Under the pieces are notes generated by a model. That model had not been told where the DNA came from. It did not search any database and saw only the letters and a list, made by a program, of their open reading frames with translations. This document shows, piece by piece, positions 6,787 through 12,948 of a stretch of 13,047 bases of DNA; within the stretch, counting starts at the first letter, position 1, and each line of letters begins with the position of its first letter. The DNA is from Actinobacteria bacterium 13_1_20CM_4_69_9. Lineage in GTDB: Bacteria > Actinomycetota > Thermoleophilia > Gaiellales > Gaiellaceae. The stretch covers positions 1 to 13,047 of the forward strand of contig MNJC01000056.1 of NCBI GenBank assembly GCA_001920085.1. The letters are read 5' to 3'. The position numbers and the translations under genes were made by a program.

Positions 6787-8124
6787 GTGAGTCTTCGCCA
6801 CATCGGTCCACTTGTGCTCGCCCTGGCGGTGATCGTTGTCGGTTTCTTCGGGGCACGGTTCGATGGGCAACGCGACGCGCGGCGCGAGTCCGAGCATCGC
6901 GCCGAGATCGCGGCGACGGAGATCCGTGGCCGCCTCGACCAGGGAGGCACGCTTGCCGACAGCCTCCGCCGCTTCATGGCCGGTACGGTCCGCGGCAGCG
7001 TCACGAATGCACAGTTTGCGAGCGTCTCCTCCCGATGGCTGAGTCCGGCTGATCTGACGGCGGCTGCCTGGATCGAGCAGGTTCCGGCCTCACGCCGTGC
7101 GAGTTATGAGCAGCGAATCGGGCGCCAGATCGTGGTGGCGGATCGTCAGGGGAGGATTACTCGGGCGGGCGTAAAGCCGTCGTATCTGCCGGCGACGCTC
7201 GTAACGGGTATCCCGCCGATGACCGTGCCGGGCCTCGATTTTGCGAGCGAGCCGGGCGTTGCCGCTGCGATCGGTCGCCCCCGCACGCTGTACCAGGTCA
7301 CGGCTACCTCGCTGACAAGGCCCCGAGACGAGCTCGCCGGGCTCTTCCTCGTCCAGTCCGCTCAACGACTTACGAACGGCGCGGTCCTGCCAGGTTACGT
7401 CGTCCTGTTCGTTCCCGAGTTGTGGCTGCGCGCTTCGGCAAGTGGAACCGACCGGCTCGAGTTACGCGTCGGCGGAGTTGCGTCGGAAAGCATCGGTACA
7501 GACGCAGTCCACAGCCGGTTCGCCGACGCGGGACAGCGATTCGACGTGCTGGTGCCACTGGAATCGGTGCAAGGCGCGGCAGCAATTCTTCCGTGGATCA
7601 TCCTCGCGGCCGGCCTCGTGGTCGTTGCTCTCGTGGGTATTGCCGAGATCTATGCGTCGCGCCGCGCGAAGGCGAAAGCCGAGGTCGACCGGCTATTCAC
7701 CATCTCTCCCGATTTGATCGTGGTCGCCGGTTTCGACGGTTACTTCAGGCGTGTCAATCCTGCATTCGAATCGCGCCTCGGCTACACGCAGCAGGAGGTG
7801 CTCACGCGTCCTTTGCTCGACTTCGTACACCCTGACGATCGCGGGCGGACGGAAGAGGAAGGCCATCGCCTGCACGAAGGCCAGACGACGATCTCCTTCG
7901 TCAACCGATACCTCTGCAAGAACGGCTCATACCGATGGATCGAGTGGACGGCCACGCCCGCCATCGAGGAGCGCCTGACCTACGCGGTCGGACGCGACGT
8001 CACGGAGCGTCGAAAGGCCGAGAGCGACCTGCACCACGGCCGAAGCAGGCCGGCTCCTGCACTCGGATGCCACCGCGCTGTGCCGCTACGAGGCGGACGG
8101 CAGTGTCACCGTCATTGCAGCTGA
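6787..8124 (+). CDS. Membrane sensor kinase, N-terminal half (CHASE-PAS), interrupted by frameshift
   Basis: Sensor part of a membrane histidine kinase. Start GTG 6787 follows GAGGAGGG (6773-6780) by six bases. Domains: membrane helix 1 (about 7-24), an extracytoplasmic CHASE-type domain (about 40-260) with AAAWIEQVPASRRASYEQR and VPGLDFASEPGVAAAIG, membrane helix 2 (about 267-288), and a PAS domain (about 300-405) with ISPDLIVVAGFDGYFRRVNP, LLDFVHPDDRGR and the closing YAVGRDVTERRKAE. CHASE domains sense small ligands outside the membrane; PAS domains pass or modify the signal. After residue about 416 the frame turns into unrelated Arg/Pro/Cys-rich sequence and stops at 8124, while GAF and kinase coding continues in the +1-shifted frame. 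Alone this fragment has no kinase core. The gene is therefore a likely pseudogene, or a sequence or assembly error. It is divergent from the sugar-binding protein gene. Confidence 0.85.
   Translation: MSLRHIGPLVLALAVIVVGFFGARFDGQRDARRESEHRAEIAATEIRGRLDQGGTLADSLRRFMAGTVRGSVTNAQFASVSSRWLSPADLTAAAWIEQVPASRRASYEQRIGRQIVVADRQGRITRAGVKPSYLPATLVTGIPPMTVPGLDFASEPGVAAAIGRPRTLYQVTATSLTRPRDELAGLFLVQSAQRLTNGAVLPGYVVLFVPELWLRASASGTDRLELRVGGVASESIGTDAVHSRFADAGQRFDVLVPLESVQGAAAILPWIILAAGLVVVALVGIAEIYASRRAKAKAEVDRLFTISPDLIVVAGFDGYFRRVNPAFESRLGYTQQEVLTRPLLDFVHPDDRGRTEEEGHRLHEGQTTISFVNRYLCKNGSYRWIEWTATPAIEERLTYAVGRDVTERRKAESDLHHGRSRPAPALGCHRAVPLRGGRQCHRHCS
7979..8121 (+). pseudogene. Frameshift and apparent deletion joining the two halves of the sensor kinase
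   Basis: Frame 1 carries the PAS end (DVTERRKAESDLHH) and then loses sense. The shifted frame is open from 7979 and, from about 8033, reads TTAEAGRLLHSDATALCRYE, which is GAF sequence in phase with the kinase half. Compared with the first GAF of the kinase at 10562-12616, the stretch corresponding to LAEEQAALRRVATL through PAEVFEAV (about 28 residues) is absent at the junction near 8027-8033. So the lesion looks like a loss of roughly 80-90 bases not divisible by three, rather than a single-base slip. No slippery heptamer or restart signal is seen. Confidence 0.75.
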
Positions 8125-8137
8125 GCTCGATGCAGAC

Positions 8138-9070
8138 ATGGATGTGTCGGTCGGCGCGCGCTACCCGCTGCAGGACGACAACGTGCTGGGCGTTGTGTTC
8201 CGCACGGGCCGGGTTGCACGAAGGGATAGCTTCGAAGATGCGACCGGCGCTGTCGCAGAAATGGCCCGGCGCGGTGGCGTCCGCTCTGCGGTCGGAGCGC
8301 CGGTTACGGTCGAAGGGCGTCCGTGGGGGGCCATCGCCGTTTGGTCGAAGCGGGGGCTGCTCCCCGGCGATACAGAACAGCGACTCGTGGACTTCACGGA
8401 TCTCGTGGCGACGGCGATCGCGAACACGGAGAGTCGCGCACAGCTCACGGCTTCGCGTGCGCGACTCGTTGCTACCGCCGACGCGACCCGACGCCAGATC
8501 GAGCGTGATCTGCACGACGGCGCCCAGCAGCGGCTGATCTCGCTCTCGTTCGAGCTGAGAGGTGTGCAGGATGCATTGCCGCCCGAGCTCGACGGTCACC
8601 GAGCTGCCCTGGCGCAGGCCCTGGACGGGCTGACGAATGCCCTGGACGAGTTGCGTGAGATCGCGCAAGGGATTCACCCGGCGATCCTCACGCAGGGCGG
8701 GCTGGGACCGGCCCTGAAGACGCTTGCGCACCGTTCGGCGATTCCGGTCGAGCTCGACGTGCGAACCGAGGACGGGCTGCCCGAGCGCGTCGAGGTGGCG
8801 GCCTACTACGTCGTGTCGGAGGCCCTCGCGAACGCCGCCAAGCACGCACGCGCGTCGATCGTGCATGTCGCGGCGCGAACCCAAGACCGGATGCTCAACG
8901 TCTCTGTTCGTGACGACGGCCTGGGAGGTGCGGATCCGGACCGCGGCTCGGGCTTGTTGGGGCTGAAAGACCGAGCAGAGGCAATCGGCGGCTCGCTGTC
9001 AGTCGAGAGCGCACGCGGTGCGGGGACGTCGCTTTACGTCGAGCTGCCGCTCGATGACGTTCGTCAGTGA
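8138..9070 (+). CDS. Sensor kinase, C-terminal half (truncated GAF, HisKA_3, HATPase_c)
   Basis: Kinase half of the split sensor. The first usable start in this frame is ATG 8138, but it lies inside the GAF domain and has no ribosome binding site; GAF coding continues upstream to about 8033. Contents: rest of the GAF (1-98; VGAPVTVEGRPWGAIAVWS), a HisKA_3 dimerisation helix with phospho-acceptor His126 in IERDLHDGAQQRL, and a HATPase_c domain with the N-box NAAKHARAS (232-240) and G-boxes DDGLGGAD and GSGLLGLKDRAEAIGG. This is the NarL/DegS-type kinase class, which usually pairs with receiver-HTH regulators; none is in the window. Its C-terminal 200 residues closely resemble those of the kinase at 10562-12616, so the two are paralogues. 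If expressed, it would be a soluble kinase cut off from its membrane sensor; a dead fragment is equally possible. It converges on the zinc-ribbon gene. Confidence 0.85.
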   Translation: MDVSVGARYPLQDDNVLGVVFRTGRVARRDSFEDATGAVAEMARRGGVRSAVGAPVTVEGRPWGAIAVWSKRGLLPGDTEQRLVDFTDLVATAIANTESRAQLTASRARLVATADATRRQIERDLHDGAQQRLISLSFELRGVQDALPPELDGHRAALAQALDGLTNALDELREIAQGIHPAILTQGGLGPALKTLAHRSAIPVELDVRTEDGLPERVEVAAYYVVSEALANAAKHARASIVHVAARTQDRMLNVSVRDDGLGGADPDRGSGLLGLKDRAEAIGGSLSVESARGAGTSLYVELPLDDVRQ

Positions 9071-9122
9071 GGGAGGTACGGGCTTCGGCAGGCGAGGCTC
9101 GTCAGCCTGAAGGCGGCGACCG

Positions 9123-9332
9123 CTAGGAGGCCGTCGGAGCTTCTTCCCAGGCGCGAAGCTCGTCGAGCCGCGCCCGCATCACGCTGAACTCCCGCTCCCA
9201 GCGCGCAAAGTCTGTCCGAAGGGGAGCGCTGACTTCGCGGCACGTCTGGCAGCGAAGCGAGGCAACCCAGCGAAGCGCCTCAGGCAGCTCGGCTCCGCAG
9301 GCGAGACAGATCATTCGGCTGAAGTCACGCAT
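9123..9332 (-). CDS. Small zinc-ribbon protein
   Basis: Hypothetical protein of 69 residues with a two-knuckle zinc ribbon: Cys9-x2-Cys12 (ICLACGAEL) and Cys28-x2-Cys31 (RCQTCREV), 15 residues apart. The C-terminal half (DFARWEREFSVMRARLDELR, 41-60) is a charged amphipathic helix, possibly a short coiled coil for protein contact. Start ATG 9332 is preceded by GGGAG at about 7 bases; a later Met7 would lack such a site and would remove nothing essential. Its first 8 bases overlap the end of a 24-codon ORF that has a stronger ribosome binding site, which suggests translational coupling. Such proteins can bind nucleic acids or act as adaptors; the function is unknown. Neighbours are the split kinase (convergent) and the receiver-MEDS protein (divergent). 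Confidence 0.7.
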   Translation of the reverse strand: MRDFSRMICLACGAELPEALRWVASLRCQTCREVSAPLRTDFARWEREFSVMRARLDELRAWEEAPTAS

Positions 9333-9399
9333 CGACGAGCTCCCACGCTGTTGCGCGCTCGGCGGTGTCTGCCGCTTCGTATTTGGTGATGATCCGCAT
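9325..9399 (-). CDS. Possible 24-residue leader peptide or microprotein overlapping the zinc-ribbon gene
   Basis: A short ORF, ATG 9399 to TGA 9325, beginning MRIITKYE and ending AWELVDA. It has one of the best ribosome binding sites in the window: GAGGAGG at 9406-9412, six bases before ATG. Its last 8 bases (ATGCGTGA) contain the zinc-ribbon start codon, a classic coupling arrangement. The peptide is hydrophilic, has no membrane segment and no runs of one amino acid that would mark an attenuator. It may be a genuine microprotein, a translational leader, or the real start region of an operon transcript. No family is recognised. Confidence 0.55.
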   Translation of the reverse strand: MRIITKYEAADTAERATAWELVDA

Positions 9400-9405
9400 G
9401 CGGTT

Positions 9406-9412
9406 CCTCCTC
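9406..9412 (-). promoter_or_regulatory. Strong ribosome binding site of the short ORF
   Basis: GAGGAGG on the reverse strand, six bases before the ATG at 9399. It is stronger than the site in front of the zinc-ribbon gene itself (GGGAG), supporting translation initiation at the short ORF followed by coupling. Confidence 0.6.
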
Positions 9413-9624
9413 TGCTTTGTTCTACCCCTAGGATCGGCGCTCACCGGCCGATTCGCCTCCATGGAGCCGCCCATCTTCTGTTCCTACTGGTTGGGTTCTG
9501 CAGTTCCCGTTAGCCGCCAGCCAGCGCCGGAGGGCCTCGTTTTCGGGCGCACCACGGCTCTCGGGCTGAAAGATTCCTGGTAGCTGGAAAGGCCCTGGCA
9601 GATCCATGTGGCATCCTGTGTCCA

Positions 9625-10554
9625 GTGGCTCCCAGCTGCCTGTTTGTCGACGACTCCAAGGAGTTTCTCGATGCCGCTTCGCGGCTGCTCGAGCGCGGCG
9701 GAATTGCCGTCACCGCCGTGTCCACGGCGGCAGAAGCGCTCGCACTCGTGGAGGAGCTCGAACCGGACATCACGGTCGTCGACGTCGATCTCGACGGCGA
9801 GAGCGGGTTCGACGTCGCCTGGAGGATCGCGCGGATGTCCGCCGGATCGCCCAGGCGCGTCATCCTGACGTCGACGCACAGCGAGTCCGACTATGCGCAG
9901 CTCGTCGCAGTGACTCCGGTTTTGGGTTTCATCTCGAAGAGCGATCTCTCTGCCGCTGCCGTTTGCGACTTCATCGACGACCGCCGTCATGGGTACGGCT
10001 GCAGGCACGAAGCACTTGTCTATTCGTCAGCGGACGAGCTCGTGGCCGCGTCGGTGCCGTTTCTCCGTCAGGGACTGGCGGCAGGCGAGGATCTCCTCGT
10101 CGTTTTGAGAGAACCCAGCGTCGCGGCTCTGCGAGCGGCTCTCGGCGAGGATGCAGCCCGGGTCGAGTTCCACGACTCGATCGACTGGTACCGCAGCCCG
10201 GACCATTCGTTTGCGAGCTACACGCGCTACCTCGATGCGCACCTCGCGCGTGGCGTCCCGCGGGTCCGCGTCGTTGCGGAAGTCATCTGGCCTCAACTTG
10301 CAGCCGCCTCGGCGGTCGCAGGATGGAAGCACTACGAAGCGAAGATCAGCATGGCAATGGCCTCGCTTCCGGTCTCGTTCGTCTGCACGTATGACACGCG
10401 GGAACTGTCCGCAGAGATCGTCGGCGTCGCGCGGCAGACGCATCCCGTCTTGCGGAACGTCGAGGGGACCTGGCCGAACGCAAGCTACTGCGAGCCCGAG
10501 GCTTTCGTGCGCTCGCTCGAGCGCGAAGTGCCCGAACTCGCCTCGCGCAGCTAG
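9625..10554 (+). CDS. Response regulator receiver-MEDS fusion protein
   Basis: Soluble protein of 309 residues with two domains. Residues 1-120 are a receiver: Asp9-Asp10 (FVDDSKEF), phospho-acceptor Asp53 in TVVDVDLDGESGFD, the switch in ILTSTHSE, and Lys105 in GFISKSDLSAAA. Residues about 127-285 match a MEDS sensory domain, named from DcmR-type methylotroph/methanogen sensors: CRHEALVYSSADELVAASVP, FLRQGLAAGEDLLVVLRE, EFHDSIDWYRSPDHSF, VRVVAEVIWPQLA and FVCTYDTRELSAEIV. MEDS binds small molecules in known regulators, so this fusion could combine a phosphorylation input with ligand sensing. No DNA-binding domain is present. Start GTG 9625 is the only start in frame near the receiver; no convincing ribosome binding site precedes it. 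It ends 7 bases from the stop of the convergent triple-GAF kinase, its likeliest phosphodonor by position. The receiver resembles the one at 2875-3246. Confidence 0.88.
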   Translation: MAPSCLFVDDSKEFLDAASRLLERGGIAVTAVSTAAEALALVEELEPDITVVDVDLDGESGFDVAWRIARMSAGSPRRVILTSTHSESDYAQLVAVTPVLGFISKSDLSAAAVCDFIDDRRHGYGCRHEALVYSSADELVAASVPFLRQGLAAGEDLLVVLREPSVAALRAALGEDAARVEFHDSIDWYRSPDHSFASYTRYLDAHLARGVPRVRVVAEVIWPQLAAASAVAGWKHYEAKISMAMASLPVSFVCTYDTRELSAEIVGVARQTHPVLRNVEGTWPNASYCEPEAFVRSLEREVPELASRS

Positions 10555-10561
10555 GTTCGCT

Positions 10562-12616
10562 TCATCCCGGCAGCGGTAGCTCGGCGATCAGGCTCGTGCC
10601 GACCCCTTGGCGGCTCTCGAGGCCGATCGTCCCGCTCATCGCCTCCGCGCGGTCCCTGAGGCCGAGCAGGCCTGAGCCGATGGTGGCATCTGCTCCGCCC
10701 ACACCGTCGTCGCGGACCGCTATCCGAAGGGTTCGGTCGCGCATCTCGACCTCGACCTGAACTTGCGACGCACGAGAGTGCTTGGCTGCGTTCGTCAACG
10801 TCTCTGAAACGACGTAGTAGGCCGCCACTTCGATGGATTCAGGGAGCCGCCCGACCGTTCGTACCTCGAGGTCGACAGGAATCGGCGACCGGTGCGCGAG
10901 GGTCTTCAGAGCCGGGGCGAGCCCGCCCTCGGCGAGTATCGCCGGATGGAGCCCGAGCGCGATCTCCCGGAGCCCGTCGAGAACTGTGGTGAGCCCTTCG
11001 GCTATGTCGGAAAGCTCGTCCTGATGCTGGCTCATCTCGTTCGGGACGGATGCCTGCGCCGCACGCACCTTGAGCGCCAGCGAGACGAGCTGCTGCTGGG
11101 CGCCGTCGTGCAGGTCTCGCTCGATTCGCCGCCGCGTCGCGTCGGCGGTGGCGACGATCCGCGCGCGTGAGGCGTCGAGCTCGGCGCGGCCCTCGGCGTT
11201 CGCGATTGCCGTCGCGAGGAGTTCCGTGAACTTCGCCAGCCGGCCTTCGAAGTCAGCCGGCAGCGGCTCGGTTTCGCGCGAGCCGACGGCCATGACGCCC
11301 CAGAGACTGTCGTCACTCTCGACGGACCAGCTCCTCCCGACCGGGCCGAGGAAGCCGTCGTCAGTCGCAAGCAGCGTCGCCACGCCGTTGCGGTCGTCGT
11401 AGCGCATCAGCACGCTGAGTGGGGCGTTGAACATCTGTGCCACCTCGTTTCGGACGGCGTCGAACACACCGTGCGGAGTCGCCCCCTCGGCGACGACTGT
11501 GGCCACCCGCCGTAACGCCGCCTGTTCGTCGGCGAGCTGACCCAGCTGTTCGTGCGCCTGGCTGTTGGCGATCGCGGTCGCGAAGAGCTCGGCGAACTCG
11601 GCCAGCCGCTGCTCGGTCTCGCGGGGTAGCGGTTGCTCGCTCTTCGAGCTGACGACCAACGCGCCCCAGCGGCGACCCTGTACCGTGATCGGCGCTCCTA
11701 CGGCTGCACGCAGCCCCAGCTCACGGGCGACGCAGTGCGCGGGGCCTGGCGCCTCTTCGGAGTAGACGATGCGTGCGGGCCTGCCGGTTTCGAAGATCCG
11801 GCCCGATAAGGTGCCTTCGAGCGCGTAGCGTCTGCCGAGGTTTTCGTAGCCACCGTCGGTCGTCCAACCGCTCAGCGCAGTGACCGTCTCGCCTGCCTCG
11901 TAGCGCATGAGAGCGCAGCCATCTGCACCAATCAATGCCGCCACCTCCGCGCTCACGGCTTGGAACACCTCTGCCGGTCGCGCACCCGCAGCAACCAGCG
12001 TGGCCACCCGCCGCAGCGCCGCCTGTTCGTCGGCGAGCTGCGCGAGCTGCTCGTGGGCCTGGCTGTTGGCGATCGCCGTCGCGACGAGCTCGGTGAACGC
12101 GGCGAGTCGTTGCTCGGTTTCGGGGGGCAGCTGCTTCTCGCTCTTCGAGCTGACGGCCAAGACGCCCCAGAGGCGGCCCGCGACGGTGATGGGCGCTCCC
12201 ACGGAGGAGCGCCAGCCCATCTCGCGGGCGGCCTCAGGGGCCTCGCCGGACGCGTCTGCGTAGTTGTCGACCCGCCCCGGCCGGCCCGTCTGGAAGATCA
12301 CGCCCGCAACGGTGCCTTCCATCTCATAGCGCCTCCCGACGTACCGGTAGCCGCCCTCGGTCGTCCAGCCGCTCAGCGCCGTCACGCTCCCGTCTTCCTC
12401 GTACCGCGCAAGGGCGGACCCATCGGCATGAATCACGGCGGCCACCTCGGCGGTTACCGCCTCGAACACCTCTGCCGGCGGCGAACCCGCCGCAACCAGC
12501 GTGGCCACGCGCCGCAGCGCTGCCTGCTCCTCCGCCAGCCGTCCCAGCTTGGCACCATGCTTCGCGTGGGGTTCCGCGAGACGGGCGGACGTGCCCATCG
12601 TTTCAAGGTACCCCAT
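10562..12616 (-). CDS. Soluble triple-GAF sensor histidine kinase (HisKA_3 type)
   Basis: Cytoplasmic sensor kinase of 684 residues from the ATG at 12616. Alternatives are ATG 12598 (678) and TTG 12667 (701); none has a clear ribosome binding site, so the start is uncertain. Domains: GAF1 (34-184), GAF2 (201-351), a shortened GAF3 (368-473), HisKA_3 with phospho-acceptor His503 in IERDLHDGAQQQLVSLAL, and HATPase_c with N-box NAAKHSRAS and G-boxes DDGVGGAD and GSGLLGLRDRAEAM. The GAFs are joined by near-identical linkers (AHEQLAQLADEQAALRRVAT), probably signalling helices. GAF domains bind small ligands or cofactors. GAF3 lacks the middle seen in GAF1 and GAF2 (FQTGRP...VGAPITV), jumping from GRSWSVESDD to SLWGVMAV. 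There is no membrane segment. Its kinase core is a paralogue of the split kinase at 8138-9070. It is convergent with the receiver-MEDS gene. Confidence 0.92.
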   Translation of the reverse strand: MGYLETMGTSARLAEPHAKHGAKLGRLAEEQAALRRVATLVAAGSPPAEVFEAVTAEVAAVIHADGSALARYEEDGSVTALSGWTTEGGYRYVGRRYEMEGTVAGVIFQTGRPGRVDNYADASGEAPEAAREMGWRSSVGAPITVAGRLWGVLAVSSKSEKQLPPETEQRLAAFTELVATAIANSQAHEQLAQLADEQAALRRVATLVAAGARPAEVFQAVSAEVAALIGADGCALMRYEAGETVTALSGWTTDGGYENLGRRYALEGTLSGRIFETGRPARIVYSEEAPGPAHCVARELGLRAAVGAPITVQGRRWGALVVSSKSEQPLPRETEQRLAEFAELFATAIANSQAHEQLGQLADEQAALRRVATVVAEGATPHGVFDAVRNEVAQMFNAPLSVLMRYDDRNGVATLLATDDGFLGPVGRSWSVESDDSLWGVMAVGSRETEPLPADFEGRLAKFTELLATAIANAEGRAELDASRARIVATADATRRRIERDLHDGAQQQLVSLALKVRAAQASVPNEMSQHQDELSDIAEGLTTVLDGLREIALGLHPAILAEGGLAPALKTLAHRSPIPVDLEVRTVGRLPESIEVAAYYVVSETLTNAAKHSRASQVQVEVEMRDRTLRIAVRDDGVGGADATIGSGLLGLRDRAEAMSGTIGLESRQGVGTSLIAELPLPG
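11198..12517 (-). repeat. Three tandem GAF-coding repeats, third unit shortened
   Basis: Equivalent positions (Leu of LRRVAT) fall at 12517, 12016 and 11515, an exact spacing of 501 bases (167 codons) for both steps. The DNA itself is similar, for example CCGCCTGTTCGTCGGCGAGC occurs at the start of both the second and third units, and GCCTGGCTGTTGGCGATCGC at the ends of the first and second. From the reference Leu to the Asn closing each GAF, units one and two span 150 residues and the third only 105. The array is the product of in-frame duplication followed by a loss of about 135 bases in the third copy. Confidence 0.8.
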
Positions 12617-12744
12617 GGCCGGCGGTGTGAGCAGAAGCGGCAGCGATCCGGGTGAGCGTCGCACCAATTCGGCGGCCGCGCATTACCGCTAGCCGGAATC
12701 CCACGGAACGCGGTACCGGGGTGCACAGGTCGGGGCTGCCCGGA
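12617..12744. other. Non-coding leader region of the triple-GAF kinase
   Basis: This stretch precedes the kinase on the reverse strand. It contains an open in-frame extension to TTG 12667 but no recognisable ribosome binding site, promoter boxes, RNA gene or repeat that I can support. Together with the following 300 bases it forms the largest gene-poor part of the window. Confidence 0.4.
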
Positions 12745-12748
12745 ATGA

Positions 12749-12868
12749 CAGCGCGAGCGTGGACAGAGATGGTTCCACCACGAGGATCACGGGAGCGGTG
12801 AGCCGGTGGTTTTGATTCACGGCTATCCGCTGAACGGGAAGCCAAACGGCGAGAGGACAAACGATTAA
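12749..12868 (+). pseudogene. Remnant of an alpha/beta-hydrolase gene
   Basis: Between stop codons at 12746 and 12866 one frame reads EDHGSGEPVVLIHGYPLNG (12782-12838), the hallmark N-terminal strand and oxyanion-loop segment (HG-x-P) of alpha/beta hydrolases of the chloroperoxidase/arylesterase kind. Before it the frame gives RWFHH, without a start codon; after it the sequence turns to KPNGERTND and stops. The nucleophile Ser elbow, the acid and the catalytic His, and some 240 further residues, are absent from the rest of the window. I read this as a fossil of a gene truncated at both ends. A chance match is unlikely given 19 consecutive family-like residues. Confidence 0.6.
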
Positions 12869-12930
12869 CACGACCGGAAACGCGGCTGGCTCCAGACCCG
12901 TTCGGGGCGTCACCCGGCCGCATCCTCGCG

Positions 12931-12948
12931 AGCGAACCGGGGTTCGCT
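12931..12948. repeat. Palindrome with 8-bp arms
   Basis: AGCGAACC (12931-12938), GG, GGTTCGCT (12941-12948). It is a perfect inverted repeat with a 2-base centre, better suited to a dimeric protein site than to an RNA hairpin, although a hairpin with a 4-base loop is possible. It lies directly in front of the possible coding sequence at the window end. Confidence 0.45.

Noticed and set aside
8001..8060. Programmed ribosomal frameshifting as the explanation for the split kinase
   Set aside because: No slippery heptamer or shift-prone stop codon is present at the transition, and the missing GAF residues point to a deletion instead.
9082..9118. Weak inverted repeat (CAGGC...GCCTG) between the kinase fragment and the zinc-ribbon gene
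   Set aside because: Only five pairs with bulges and a long loop; position suits a terminator but the structure is too poor to call.
9365..9583. Forward ORF with a hydrophobic N-terminus (MRFLLCFVLPLGSALTG)
   Set aside because: It is antisense to the short ORF with the strong ribosome binding site, has no such site itself, and its C-terminal half looks random. A small membrane peptide cannot be fully excluded.
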